A stretch of DNA of 64,000 nucleotides from Tuctoria greenei. Taxonomy: Eukaryota > Streptophyta > Magnoliopsida > Poales > Poaceae. How positions within the stretch are numbered: the first letter of the stretch is position 1; every line of letters starts with the position of its first letter. Location of the stretch: the NCBI GenBank assembly GCA_036927565.1, contig JAYESD010000001.1:137381415-137445414 (forward strand). Direction: 5' to 3'. Under the pieces are notes generated by a model. The model had not been told where the DNA came from, ran no database searches, and was given only the letters and a program-made list of their open reading frames with translations. Positions 1-11,008 of the stretch are shown here, one piece after another. The position numbers were made by a program, and so were the translations under genes.

Positions 1-239
1 TTAGAAATATAGGAATGAAGTTGTTTATGAAGCAAACTGGTAGTTCATTTTGGTAAGAATTTATGAATTTGATTTATGTATTACAAATAATGATAGTTAA
101 GATTCTAAAGAATTTTATTTGTAGTTGCTCACTTTCTTCGTTCCTGCATTTTGTCTATTCCTATGTTTTTTCCAATTCCTGTGATTTGGATTCCTACGTT
201 ACAAATGGGACTGTAGTAAATATTGCTTTATAGTTTATT
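1..239. other. AT-rich intergenic DNA, nothing recognised
   Basis: The stretch is AT-rich with no open frame of useful length on either strand and no recognisable repeat terminus. It may be the interior of the MITE whose end lies just to the right, but the left terminus would be outside the window. Confidence 0.4.
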
Positions 240-281
240 TTTGAACTACAAAGCGACAAGTATTTAGAGACGGAGGGAGTA
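240..281. repeat. Stowaway-like MITE terminus
   Basis: The segment runs from a GAACTACAAAGCGACAAG block to ACGGAGGGAGTA. That matches the general form of grass Stowaway (Tc1/mariner) ends, whose outer bases read CTCCCTCCGT on the other strand. A closely similar block occurs at 2371-2418. No matching left terminus was found, so this is a single end and not a delimited element. Confidence 0.5.
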
Positions 282-592
282 ACAAGCTCAATTCTTTAAA
301 TTTTTTATTCAGACACCAGTTTGAATAAGGAGTTGTCAAAGGTAATAAGCTCAATTCTGATCGTTTTCATCCCTATTCTGCCCCAAGTCATCTGGGGCAG
401 CAGGCGTTGGACCTTGATGATCAGGATAAGAACCAGGCAAGAAATCATTGGTCAAAGGTAAGTTTGACCAAAGCTAAAAATAGAGTTGAGTTGGGACGGA
501 GGGAGGAGTACTTTTTACAGACCGCTTTGCACGCCCCGCTGCGGGCGATCTCCTCCATGCTGACAACTCCAGCGGCTAAAGTAGCGTACAGT

Positions 593-662
593 TGCACTTT
601 AGAAGCCGTAACCTCAGTTTCGTAAGTAGCATTCCAAACGGTGCACTTTAGAAGCCATAACC
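593..662. repeat. Short direct repeat upstream of the F-box pseudogene
   Basis: Two 21-bp copies of TGCACTTTAGAAGCCRTAACC lie at 593-613 and 642-662 with one mismatch. They sit in the presumed upstream region of the pseudogene beginning at 815. Function is unknown; a local duplication is the simplest reading. Confidence 0.6.
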
Positions 663-814
663 ATCATTGCACGCGTCTCATCGTCTTCTCCGCGCGCACT
701 AATAAAGACACACCATCCTCTTCTCTGCAACATACACAGGCCATCCTCTTCTCCGCGCGTACTCTTCCTCTTCGTCTTCATTGTGTGTGCCTTCATTGGT
801 TCCCTTCGAAGCCC

Positions 815-1608
815 ATGGAGTTCCTCTTGCCGCACGATATTGCGGTCCTGATCGCGGGGTGGGTCGCCGCAACCTCCCCGTAGCCCTAGACGACCACTCC
901 AGTATGTGCGCCACCTACAAGGCCATGCACACGGCGTGCCAGGATTGCACCGTGGGCAGGCGCGTGGCGCTGGAGCGAGTGAGCATCTGGAAGTATAACC
1001 GGATCTACGACCGCCTCGTGGAGCGCCTGGCAATCATCAGCAACCCTCATGCGTGCTATGTCACCAGGTTCGACCTCGTCTTCCTGCACGGTCGCGCGCA
1101 GCCGGGCACCCAGTTCCTTGCCCAGGCAGTCGCGAACGGCCACATGGTGGCAGCCTACTTCCTCACCATGCTTCGCTACGACGCCGATCGCGGAGCCAGC
1201 GACGCCTTATAGTATATCCAGCAGGTCGAAGGTGAGGCCCACATTGGCTACAACGTGGTCGGGTCCGTCGCCATGAAGTGGACCAACAAGGAGTGCTGCC
1301 GGTGTCGGCGTCAAGCCATGAATAGTATCGATCATGTCGCCGGGAGGTTCCTGGGCAAGCCTCGTCCAGAAGCGCCGCCGGTGGCGGTGCCCAACATTGA
1401 TGATGACGCTTGGGATTGCTCAATAGGGGGAACCAGGGAACTGCCCGTTGCGGTAGGCCTACGTGGGAGGAGTGGAGAGTCTTCTGTACAGAGAACTGTA
1501 GGATTTAGCACGAGCATGACCTGTTCTGCCGTCTGGCATTGTACTATATGGGTTATATCCCCTCCATTCCCGTTTGGATGCACCGCTAGTTCTCCCAACA
1601 CCAATTAA
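815..1608 (+). pseudogene. F-box-like protein pseudogene (grass family)
   Basis: The ATG at 815 opens with MEFLLPHDIAVLIAGWVAAT, the N-terminal pattern of a large grass family of F-box-like proteins that resemble Arabidopsis At1g67623/At2g35280 proteins. The frame closes at 881-883 (TAG) and homology continues in another frame at about 884-1212 (ALDDHSSMCATYKAMHTACQ, then AVGRRVALERV-like text). It is cut again by TAG at 1210-1212 and continues to about 1430. A third frame from about 1470 holds the Cys-rich tail (EWRVFCTENCRI, then TAG, then HEHDLFCRL). At least two frameshifts and two in-frame stops make it non-functional. Family proteins are presumed substrate adaptors, but that role is not shown by sequence. 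The family assignment is by pattern memory. Confidence 0.75.
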
Positions 1609-2370
1609 AAGAGAACAAAGGGAGTATATAAAATAGACTTGTACTAGTATATGTGTTTCCCCTATGCCCCCTCGTCTCTGATGAATGTTGCACTTATTGT
1701 GTTTCCCGTATGCGCGCTCGTCTTATATTTAGCCCCATTTGCATCAAAAGAAACTCACGGGACAATTTAGATTCTTCCGGAAATGGATACATTCAATCAT
1801 ACAGTAGTTTGTAATGAAGGAAATCAGTGTTCCCTTCTCTTTGTTCATTGTCTCTACTTTTCATTCCAGCTGTCGCTAATCGACAGAACTAGCTGTTACA
1901 TAAACCCCAATAAACATAAAATAAACTAATTGGCACATCTAGTCCGCAACACTTCCCTTGAAGCAGTGGTAATAACTTCTGGCCGCGTATAGGAGTAGTG
2001 GTAATGATTACACCGCGTATAGGGGCATAGGACTAGTGGTACGTTGGAGTTCTACCTATCTTTTTCTAACATTTTTCTTGTCGTTTTCTTTTCACTCTAT
2101 TGATTGTCACATGGATTATCTATCTCCAATCGAACTTCGACGTCAAACCAAACGCAATTGATGACTAAGCACTTTGTCACATGTCACTAACCACATGACC
2201 CGACCAAACACACACTTAATTACCACACACCTGAAAGAGCAACTACCTGGCTGCATCCTTCGCATACGAACGGCAACGCCGACCAACTTATACTTTTTGT
2301 ACTAGGTACAAAAAATCTTCCTTGTCCATGATCCAATAAACAAGCTCTTCTGATGCGGCTTGTGTAGTTA
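1609..2370. other. Intergenic DNA, no gene seen
   Basis: Moderately AT-rich sequence with only short chance frames. A near-repeat of the phrase CGCGTATAGGRG occurs around 1984-2030. No domain, splice structure or transposon terminus was recognised. Confidence 0.4.
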
Positions 2371-2418
2371 AAAAATGAACTACGACAAAGCGACAAGTTC
2401 ATGGAGACCGGGGGAGTA
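2371..2418. repeat. Second Stowaway-like MITE terminus
   Basis: The block AATGAACTACGACAAAGCGA followed by CAAGTTCATGGAGACCGGGG and AGTA is a diverged copy of the block at 240-281. No left partner is visible, so it is recorded as a solo end. Confidence 0.45.
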
Positions 2419-2505
2419 CATATGATCATCGACGTCTCTCTCACATGCATGTTATAGTTGTCCATGCATGCTACCCTACGCCCCAAACATAGGATCAACG
2501 AGCCA

Positions 2506-2686
<181 letters not shown>

Positions 2687-2976
2687 ACATGTTAGCTGTC
2701 ACACCCCAAACATGATCAACGAGCCTCAAACTATATATGACGACGTTTCAACAAAAAACAGAGAAAACACGTAATAATGTTGTCATCAAACATGATCGTC
2801 GTGAGGTTTTCAAGTGCATATGTTACTTGTCCATGCATGCTAGCTACACCCCAAACATGATCAATGAGTCTCAAATATGACGTTCTTTCAACAAAATTAG
2901 AAAACACCTAATGTCATCAAACATGCATGATCCAGGTCTTTTGCATGTCAAACTGAGAAAACAAGAACGAGGGTTT

Positions 2977-3093
<117 letters not shown>

Positions 3094-3676
3094 TTGTGTG
3101 TGTTAATGAATGCATGAATGTGTGGTGTGTTCATCATCTTGTACTCTTTTCTTGTGTTTTCTGACGATCTTTCAACTATATATATAACTATATATGTGAC
3201 GATCCTTCAAAAAATAAGAGAAAACGTGTAACGTCTTCAAACATGATCGAGGTATTTTGCGTGACAAACTGAAAAAAACTGGAACATTACATATACCTTG
3301 GGCCGGTGGGCCCTTTGTGTGTCAAAATAAAAAATTGGAACTGAAAAACTGAAACACCGCCGGATGGACCTACAAAGTATGCCAGGTGGGCCACTGCATA
3401 CCCTGGACCCTTTGCATGTCAAATTAAAAAACTGCGTGTGAAGCGGAGATGGAAGCCAACCGCGGTTTGGAATAATTTGAAAGCGCAGTTTTCGAAGCGT
3501 CCGATCATCTCCACTCGCACGGGACGAGGACCCGCTATAGAGGCACACACGTCCTCTTGCGTCTTCGCCGCACCACTCCATCTCCATCGATCGTAGCATC
3601 CAAACTTCTCTTCCTTCACCGCCGCACCATCGCCGACCACCTCTTGCTCTTTCTCCGCAACTCCGTGGCCGCAGAA

Positions 3677-4240
3677 ATGGGTAGCCCCGCACCGAAGCGC
3701 TCCAGGCCGTCGATGTCCTCTGAACCTCCTTCTTCTCCATTTCCGTCGCAACCAATGCTGGTGGAACTGAAGGTGGCGCCCGCACCTCCTCCGTCCCCTT
3801 CTCTGCCCGCGGCGCCCGCACCTCCTCATCTCGTCTGGGTTCACGAGACTGTTCGCCTCGTTGAACACCGCTTCGATGAACTCGATTGGCGCCTGAAGGA
3901 GGCCACCGAGCACCTTTCCGCCGCCGCTGGGCGAGCAAAAAAGCTCGACATATTGGCGCGGGATGTATGTTCCGATACATCTCGCTCGTGTGGGCGTCTG
4001 GGTCTTGGGAAACTTCCCGTCTGCACCAGCATGGACACCGCCTACCACTACTGCTTCGGGTTAGGGTTTGTGGCCGGTCGTCTCAATGTCCTCTACGAGA
4101 CGATTGGGGAGGTGGCTGGGGTGGAGGGCCGCCAGCATCTTCTGCGGACCGTCGCCCGAAAGCTTTGGACTCAATTGTCGGAGGAGGCGGCAGCAGCGGC
4201 GGCAGCGGCGGAGGAGGTGGCGGCGGCATCAGCGGCGTAG
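3677..4240 (+). CDS. Hypothetical protein (187 aa), candidate host gene
   Basis: I do not recognise the product. The ATG at 3677 (AAATGGG context) opens a 188-codon frame ending TAG at 4238-4240. The frame is also open upstream to 3557, but the upstream text is a CT-rich leader-like stretch, so the internal Met is preferred. Residues about 1-55 are Pro/Ser/Ala rich (MGSPAPKRSRPSMSSEPP start). Residues about 60-90 could be a short helix (VRLVEHRFDELDWRLKEATE), the centre is Cys/Gly containing, and the C-terminus is an Ala/Glu run. GC content is well above the flanks, as expected for a grass first exon. Downstream, 4270-4370 is T-rich with AATGATAAA-like text, compatible with a 3' UTR. There is no clear intron. 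It could be a fragment of a larger gene captured by a transposon. Confidence 0.4.
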   Translation: MGSPAPKRSRPSMSSEPPSSPFPSQPMLVELKVAPAPPPSPSLPAAPAPPHLVWVHETVRLVEHRFDELDWRLKEATEHLSAAAGRAKKLDILARDVCSDTSRSCGRLGLGKLPVCTSMDTAYHYCFGLGFVAGRLNVLYETIGEVAGVEGRQHLLRTVARKLWTQLSEEAAAAAAAAEEVAAASAA

Positions 4241-6140
4241 GAGGAGGTGGAGGAGATCTCCTCCGACTCCGAGTAGAGTAGTATTTGTAGTTTTTCTTTT
4301 TCTTGTCTTCTATGTGCTTTCGTAGTTCTTGTTTGTAATATATGTGTTGTTTCTATTTTAATGATAAATGTCTTTTCGGTTCATGAACAATGCGTCCTAT
4401 GAAGTATTGAAAAACATCTCCTTTCTAAAAAAGGGGCGATATAACTGTTGTTCAATGTATAGCCAAGAATTCGTTGTGTTGCGACAATCAACGACTCTTG
4501 GTTGAAACTCCATTGAGATCGTGGTTGAGGCCGCGTTTCTCCTCTTTTGTGTTCTTTCACTCAATTTTTTCATTTGTAGATGGCGCATGGGAAAATGTAT
4601 TTTTAGTATGTAGTAGTATATACTAGTACATGTTATCTTTTATTGTGATTAATGTTACAAAATGCTGATTGTTTATCATCGTTTCGTGCACTTGGCTGTA
4701 TTTGCATATCGTTTGCATTAGCACATATGTATACATTTGGCGATTCATATTTTATTTCGTAATTTTTCGGAATGTCCCACTAGCTAGCAGATGACTGCTT
4801 TTAGATTTTGATATCCATGCATGGCAACAAAGATGAATTAAGAAGCGAGCAAGTTGTCCTAAGAAGAAGTCTACCCCTCTAGCTACACGCACCAGCCATG
4901 TGCAGGAATCGAGGCAACATGAGATGTAATTAATCACGATTGGATGCGTGCACAAGGGCACATCTTGCGTCAAATTCTCCACTCCCACGAAAATTTTATT
5001 GTTCTACTTGGCGCGACACATTTGAGATTTTGAAAATTCAATTTTCACTACCTGCGCCTCCAATTTCAGTCCCGCCTATTATTGTAACCCTATTTCATCC
5101 ACGATGAGTATGAATGGAAACACTGGCCTCCATTTCCGACACACCGCTGCCCCGCCCTTCCGGTGATCTCGCAGTACTCCAAATGTGTTGTCTCTCTGTC
5201 CTGTGTTCCATACTTGTATTCCTAAGAAATTCCCGTGTTTTAATTTCCCACGGTTTTTACAATTTTTCCCCCATGGATCTCGTAGTGACGCACCGAAGCT
5301 CTTGGTGGTGTTGACTCCCGGGTACAACGCCGAGCGACCAAGTTTGACAGGCTCTACCGAACCTCTTCATCGCCGACACCTCCCTGCGACATCACATCCC
5401 GGACTCCAGTTTTGTGCTAGGTAAACTACACAATCCATGTCGTCTTTTCATAGAGCTATATTGGCTTGGTTCTACACGATCCATGCAGTTTTGGCCTAGT
5501 TAAGTTATACACGATCCATCCTGATATACGAAGATTAAATAAATTAACAAAGAAGAAATATGGTCTTCTGTTTCACAAATTTAGTTATGTAGTAGTATGT
5601 AATTTCTAGATTTAGAAGTAAATGACGCACGGGTTATCTGATCAACCACTCCAAATATTGTACTCTCATTCCTGTTTTACAAATTTGTATTCCTAATATT
5701 TTTAGTTCCCATGGTTTTCACTTTTTTCTTTCTTGTGGCTTTCTCGGATCATACGTTTTTTATATTCTTTCTTTTCTAATTCCTCCGTTAGTAACAAACA
5801 CTGCAGTTTATAGAAAGCACACCGTCCGATCCAAAATCTATGTCGGTCATGTAATCTGACGTTATCACTGTTATTTGGAATGACTACTTACAATACTCCT
5901 TACATTCGGAACAAGACATCAAACCGTGATGTCGTCTACAAGCATTCATGGTGGCCAACAAGCACCTGGTATAACTATTAATGTGTTTATTATCAAAATT
6001 AAACAAATTTAGACAACATGAAATCTTTTGCATGGTACGCAGAGAATATTGCAGCACATGATGTTCAGGAACCCCGAGGCTCTTCACTCCCTGGTACTAC
6101 TACGATGCATGAACCAACAACAGGTATAGATATACAAACC
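4241..6140. other. Intergenic DNA, no gene seen
   Basis: AT-rich spacer after the hypothetical ORF. The longest minus-strand frame (4752-4988) and the plus frames near 5114-5424 show no recognisable domain or codon pattern. Around 5440-5520 the phrase TACACGATCCAT occurs twice within about 80 bp. No transposon terminus was identified. Confidence 0.4.
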
Positions 6141-6679
6141 AGAAATACTCCTTCCACCCCAGCGTAATTTTACTTTTGGATCTTAAAAAATGTCCCACTC
6201 CAACTCTATCCTCGGTAGTAGCTTCCAACTACCCATATCACATCACATTACTACCTGCCTCTCTACCGTGCCATTTTTTGGCAGAGCGTGTTAGTTTTTT
6301 ACTCTACTCCTTTGGCATTGAATTTGGAGCATTTTGAGAGACTACGTTCTGTCCTTTAGATGTATTGATGATGGGTGTATCATGGTCCTTTGCATTCTTT
6401 CCTAGGCTCTACTAATTGTTTTAGCATGCCTTGCGATTCTACTTTTTTATTAGTACTTAGTCTTTATAATTAACAGTTCATCAGCCTTTGTGATGGCGTG
6501 ATTTTTTTATGCCTCCACGCTATGCTCTCTCGCCGCCGGCCACTCTGGCCGGCACCGGCGCCCACCCCACGCCCTGCTGCTGGTCACTTCAATGTCCTCC
6601 CCGGCGCGTCTCACTCGTCCATCGCCACGTCCCATCCTTCGCGTTCCATGATTACCCCGCCGCCCGAAAATCCCTGGCC

Positions 6680-7133
6680 ATTACTCGCCCTGCCACCAAT
6701 CCTCCTCGAGAGTTTTGGCGAGACCGAACCCTCGCTTTGTTGAGTGTCGCAAGCTGGCACTATGCAGTACTGCACCTGCAGTAGCCGCCACTGACAGGTA
6801 GACCCGATGTCTCATGGGCCCACATGTCAGTGGCAGCTAATGCAGGTGCAGTATTGCGGAGGATTTCAATCCCGCAAGCTGCCTACCTTATCTGTCTTCC
6901 ATTCGGCACCTGCTACCGCTGGCGTTCATTACTTGCCCTGCAACTAATAATTCTCTTTGAGATGCGCTCCGACTGATGTCAGTCAGACCGATCCGACGAA
7001 CCCTATCTTTGTCTAGTCTAGTGTTGCCAGCTGCATGCCCCCTCACAGTCTTGCCTGCTTCGCTCATGGACTGAAAATCCTCTGCAGTACTACGAGTGCG
7101 TACCGCCACTGACATGTGTACCTGATGGCTCAT
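6680..7133. repeat. Diverged tandem duplication
   Basis: Segment 6680-6820 and segment 6918-7133 share an ordered set of motifs: CATTACTYGCCCTGCMACYAAT, a GAGA-rich part, CCGAACCCT or CGAACCCTATC, GCARCTGGCA or GCCAGCTGCA, GCAGTACT, CCGCCACTGACA and GATGKCTCAT. The second copy is longer because of internal insertions. No ORF is conserved between the copies. The CCACTGACA-GGGCCCACATGTC wording is frequent in grass intergenic DNA. Confidence 0.5.
6765..6856. repeat. Imperfect hairpin (35-bp arms)
   Basis: Arm 6765-6799 (starting CAGTACTGCACCTGCA) and arm 6822-6856 (ending TGCAGGTGCAGTATTG) are reverse complements over 35 bp with about four mismatches, separated by a 22-nt loop. The size and near-perfect pairing resemble a MITE remnant or a small-RNA precursor foldback. 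Flanking sequence does not extend the pairing. Confidence 0.7.
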
Positions 7134-7451
7134 TTTAGGGTATGAACAGCAACAAAGAAGTCAATAAAGTAACCCCCCATCAAAATAGGTGTCGTTAGGA
7201 CAGTCCTAACTACTGTAGTAGTTCATTTTTAATTCATTTGTGGGCGACAATTAATATAAACTAGGAGGGAGTACTACAAAACAAAATGGTGCTGGCACGA
7301 CGCGGTCCTCCCACGCTCGTATTTGCCCCACTCATCCTGAAGATGGTATGAACATCAGACTTTTCTTCTTTTCACACTATTTGTACATGATACTAAACTT
7401 GTTCAAGCGGTAATTTGCTTTAATCATTTATCGTTTGAATCAATGTAACAG
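7134..7451. other. Spacer before the CACTA exons, MITE-like end
   Basis: A GGAGGGAGTA end occurs at 7264-7273, preceded by GGGCGACAATTAATATAAAC, which resembles a Stowaway terminus. A TACTCCTTCCACCC motif at 6146 could be the opposite end, but 1.1 kb would be long for a MITE. From about 7330 the sequence is probably intron leading to the acceptor at 7448-7451. Confidence 0.35.
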
Positions 7452-9006
7452 AAGGAAGGAAGCTAGGAAGAAGTGTGGCTAAAGGACTTAATGTTTCCAG
7501 AATACGCTATGCATCCCAAGTTAGTAGAATGCAGCATGTGAAGCTACCAATTCAGTTCTCCGCTAGGTTGGGTGTTACGGTTGGTATTAATCAGCGGCAC
7601 TTTGTCGATGATGTGGTTATGTTTACAAAAAGACATGCATCCCTCACCGGTGCAACGAAGCGGGCAGAAGTTGGCCATAGTAACAAGAGAGATATAGTGC
7701 GAGACATTCTGGTTAGTGTTGTCACACCCCCACACAAGTATTTTTTTTCATGCAATCTCCATCCTGTACGTTTACAGCAACTTGTTATACATGTACAGGA
7801 TTCCTGAGACATGGAGGACACACCGGAGAGCGCAAGAAAATTTTTGAAAATTGCTGGTGAGCGCTACAAGGGGTGGCGCTCGACATTGCATGCCACCTAT
7901 AAGAGTTATTCTACCGATGAAGAACGTATACGAAACCAACCTGCTGACGTAGTGACGCCCGAGTGGTTGCACCTAATAGAATATTTTGGGTCTGAGCGAT
8001 TCAAGGTCAGCTAACTTTTTAATAGCTTCGCATCATACAAAAAATATTTCATTTACTTTCATTTGTGGAATTAATTCTTAAAATTATTGCAGTCAATAAG
8101 CAGGACTAATTCTCAAAATCGAAGAAGACAGAAGGCGTGTCACTTGCTTGGCTCCAAATCCTACGCCCAACTTAGTTACGAGAAGGTATGAAAAATAAAT
8201 CACGCTTTTACTTTGCGCTGCAAACAATATGTATACCGACATGTTGAAGTTCACTTGTATTTTATGTAGCAAGACCCAAAGACCGGAGAAGAACCCGATG
8301 ACATACAACTGTGGGAGGCAAGCCATTTGTTGAATGGTAGCTGGACAAACAAGCTGGCAGAAGCTGTACATGTGAGTAACACTTCAAACAATCCCCAATT
8401 AAATAAAAATTTGCAAATTACCTGTGACTTTTCTTTTCGTATATAGATCCAGGCACGTGCCCAAGTGGACGACATGGAAGCTGAGCAGGGAGGCCCAATT
8501 CCAAATGACGAGAGAAACCACATCTTCCAGCATTGTTATAGAACCTCAATCGGTTGTGCAAGATCACAGGTTCGGGGCGTGGTTATATGGCTAACCCAAC
8601 TGGTCCCGAACGTGAACGTATGCGTATCCAGATGTCTGAACACCTCAACGACCAAGTTCGAAACTTAGAAGTTAGAAATACAGGCCTCAATGAAATAGTG
8701 CAGGACTTGGAAGTAAGAAATGATAGCTTAAACACCCAGATGGATTGCATAAACCAGAAGAATGAAGAGTTAATCGTTGAAGTCCATAACTTACAAGGTC
8801 AGATAGCAGCTGATCGTGAACAGACAGCTAAGGACATGCAGGACATGCGCGCCTCATTGGCTGAAATGCACAAAATGATGATGGCGACCAATCCACAGAA
8901 GGTCCAACAAATAAGGAACCTCCAAAAGCCACCTGCTCCGACAATTAGTCCCGGTCAACTTAGGAAAACTCTTAGCATGCAAACACGACGCTTAAGTAAT
9001 CCTTGA
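7452..9006 (+). pseudogene. CACTA TnpA-like / Transposase_24 gene, 5 exons visible
   Basis: Exons inferred from GT/AG borders and protein continuity are 7452-7711, 7799-8005, 8093-8185, 8270-8371 and 8447-9006. The internal introns lie between codons (phase 0). The product matches the plant CACTA (Ptta/En/Spm) Transposase_24 domain. Exon 1 has KLPIQFSARLGVTVGINQRH and the FTKRHASL motif, exon 2 has RIRNQPADVVTPEWLHLIEY, exon 3 has RRRQKACHLLGSKSYAQL, and exon 4 has the GEEPDDIQLWEASHL block. The last exon carries a coiled coil (LEVRNTGLNEIVQDLEVRND start) and ends TGA at 9004-9006. There is an in-frame TGA at 7805-7807 near the start of exon 2 and a one-base frameshift at about 8540-8560, where the frame moves from GCARSQ to KITGSGRGYMANP. 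Earlier exons may lie to the left. Family members bind subterminal repeats; here those repeats follow directly. Confidence 0.85.
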
Positions 9007-9119
9007 GTGTTGTTATGCGTGTTGTAAAATTGATGGATGTTTATTGTTAAAATCGTGATTCTGTTGCCACTAATTTTCAAACTTGGTGCATTCGGGTTCT
9101 ACTGCCGCTAATTATAAAA

Positions 9120-10330
9120 CGTGGCATTACGAATTTCTTGTCACGAATGATAAAGTGTTGCAATAGGAAGCTATTGCCAATACGGATGATAAAACATGGC
9201 AGTAGATTGACAAAACGTTGCGGTATAAACATTTGTCAACGACTCAAAAAACAATGCATTAAAACACTATTGCCACAGATAAGAAATCGTTGCAATACCA
9301 AACTATTCGCCACGGATGCGAAATCATTGCGCTACCATACTAGTTCCAATGGATCTGAAATTGTTGCAATACGGTACTATTCGCCACGTTTGTGGACTCG
9401 TTGCAATACCCAACTAATCGCCACGGATACGAAATCATTGCAGTACCAAACTAGTTCCCACGGATCTGAAATCTTTGCAATACGGTACTATTCACCACGT
9501 TTGTTGACTCGTTGCACTAACCTACTATTTGCCACGGACGTTAAACCATCACAGTATCATACTATTTGCCACGGATGTGAAATCGTTGCAATACCGTGAT
9601 ATTCGTTGCTATATGGTGAAACGTCGCTACCCCATAACTCGTTGCAATATGTTACTATTTGCCACGGCTGTGAAAATCGTTACAATACTGTAGTATGTGC
9701 CACGAATGTGAAAATCGTTGCAATCACGTACTATTACAACGAACGTGAAATCGTTGCAATACAATGCTATTCGTTGCAACACGTTAAATCGTTGCAATAC
9801 GGTAAACCGTTGTAATAACATACTATTTGCCACGAATGTGAAATCGTTACAATACCGTACTATTGCCACGCCTGCAAAATCATTGCAATACAATGCTATT
9901 CGCTGCAATACGTTAAATCGTCGCAATACGCTAAACCGTTGCAATAACATACTATTTGCCACGAATGTGAAATCGTTACAATACCATACTATTGCCACGC
10001 CTGTGAAATCATTGCAACCACATACAATTACCCCGACTGTGAAATCGTTGCAATACCATGCTGTTTGTTGCAATACGTTAAATCGTCGCAATACGCTAAA
10101 TTGTTGTAACAACATACTATTTGCCACGAATATGAAATCGTTACAATACCAAACTATTTCCCGCGATCGTGAACCCATTGCAATACCATATAATTCGTTG
10201 TGATACGTTAAATCGTCGCAATACATGAAACCGTTGCAACGTCCTATTTGCCATCGATGTAAAATCGTTGCAATAGCGTCCTATTCGCCATGGATGCCAA
10301 GGTGTCGCAAATAACCTATCGCCGCGGGAA
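9120..10330. repeat. CACTA subterminal repeats (37-bp units, higher-order)
   Basis: About 30 degenerate copies of a unit near 37 bp alternate an AAATCGTTGCAATACC half with a TACTATTTGCCACGGATGTG half. From about 9750 a higher-order block appears: a unit ending in CAATACGTT, an 18-bp short unit AAATCGTCGCAATACGCT, a unit AAACCGTTGCAATAACATAC and so on, and a unit ending GCCACGCCTGTG. Block starts at about 9752, 9881, 10046 and 10176 are 129, 165 and 130 bp apart. In CACTA elements such arrays bind the element-encoded TnpA-like protein. The ORFs of 160-200 aa on both strands are by-products of the repeats. Confidence 0.9.
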
Positions 10331-10409
10331 GTATTACAAAAATTCGTAAAAACTATCGCCACGATCTTTTTTGTTGCAACAACAACCTATTGCGACGAAA
10401 AACAACCTA

Positions 10410-10454
10410 TTGCGACGAATTTTTTCGTTGCGATAAACCGGAATCCTTGCAGTG
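10410..10454 (-). repeat. CACTA terminal inverted repeat end
   Basis: Read on the minus strand, the terminus is CACTGCAAGGATTCCGG followed by TTTATCGCAACG. A small hairpin, TTGCGACGAA (10410-10419) against TTCGTTGCGA (10424-10433), adjoins it. Two copies of AACAACCTATTGCGACGAA lie just inside (from about 10381 and 10401). Confidence 0.8.
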
Positions 10455-11008
10455 CTAGTGTATACAATAGAATGATGCTCAAGTGGTGTGTGTTGAAGTG
10501 AGGGGTGAGGGGTCCTATTTATACTAGTGTTGAGGTTGATTCCCGCCACATTTTGCATGCGACTCAGTCACCATTCTTATCACAAAGCCACAAGAGGGTG
10601 CCATGTTGAAGTTGACCGAAAATGGCGTGAAGAACAGGTCGGCCGAACCACTTGTTCGGCCAACCTGGTAAACTCGCCAAACATGTTGTGCTTTCTCCAG
10701 GTGGCTGGTAGGTGGGTCCCATGACTATTTCTGGCGCTACACCATTGGATCTCCTCAGATACTCCTTTAAGTTGGCCATTTGATCCATGTGCTGCCAGAT
10801 GTCAGCGTCTGATTGGCCAGGAAGGTATTCTTTAGGATCCATCCCCTTGTTTCACTTCAATTCTGTATAAATTACCTGTATGCACTAATTTCTCCATGTA
10901 CAGGTGGAACTAGGTTATTTCTAACTATGATGTTTGTAAGAAATATTCATTCCCTCACATAATTGAGTTATATTGACGGTCGAAATTGGTATATAACGAC
11001 TGTCAACA
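10455..11008 (-). mobile_element. Athila-like LTR L5, partial (3' LTR of unit A)
   Basis: The segment matches the right-hand 550 bp of LTRs L4 and L3 (TATACAATAGAAYGATGCTC onward) and ends in GTCAACA at 11008, the complement of the LTR start TGTTGAC. The TATA motif of the family is present at about 10513-10523 (complement of TCCTATTTATA). The left 950 bp, corresponding to 36906-37858 of L4, is missing because the CACTA terminus abuts at 10454. Confidence 0.85.

Larger units (their letters stand above)
7452..10454 (+). mobile_element. CACTA (En/Spm) DNA transposon, right part
   Basis: The element ends at 10450-10454 with CAGTG, the complement of a CACTG terminus, and is followed by CTA, the probable 3-bp target duplication, and then by the interior of an Athila-like LTR. 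A Transposase_24-type gene and a subterminal repeat block are in the expected order. No left terminus (CACTG followed by CAAGGATTCC) was found in the window, and the missing left piece of the interrupted LTR is also not seen. The start given here is therefore only the first recognised exon. No TNP2-type transposase was seen. Confidence 0.8.

Noticed and set aside
3237..4048. Two long minus-strand ORFs over the hypothetical gene
   Set aside because: They are shadow frames of a GC-rich region with no domain and Arg-rich composition.
6498..6784. Two overlapping plus-strand ORFs in a GC-rich patch
   Set aside because: They have no recognisable domain, overlap in different frames, and run into the duplicated hairpin region.
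9627..10226. A 199-aa minus-strand ORF overlapping a 161-aa plus-strand ORF
   Set aside because: Both arise because the 37-bp subterminal repeat lacks stops in some frames. The composition is repeat-derived and the unit is not a multiple of three.
9120..10330. Regular repeats resembling a CRISPR array
   Set aside because: Repeats are degenerate, lack unique spacers, and lie in a plant CACTA terminus next to a Transposase_24 gene.
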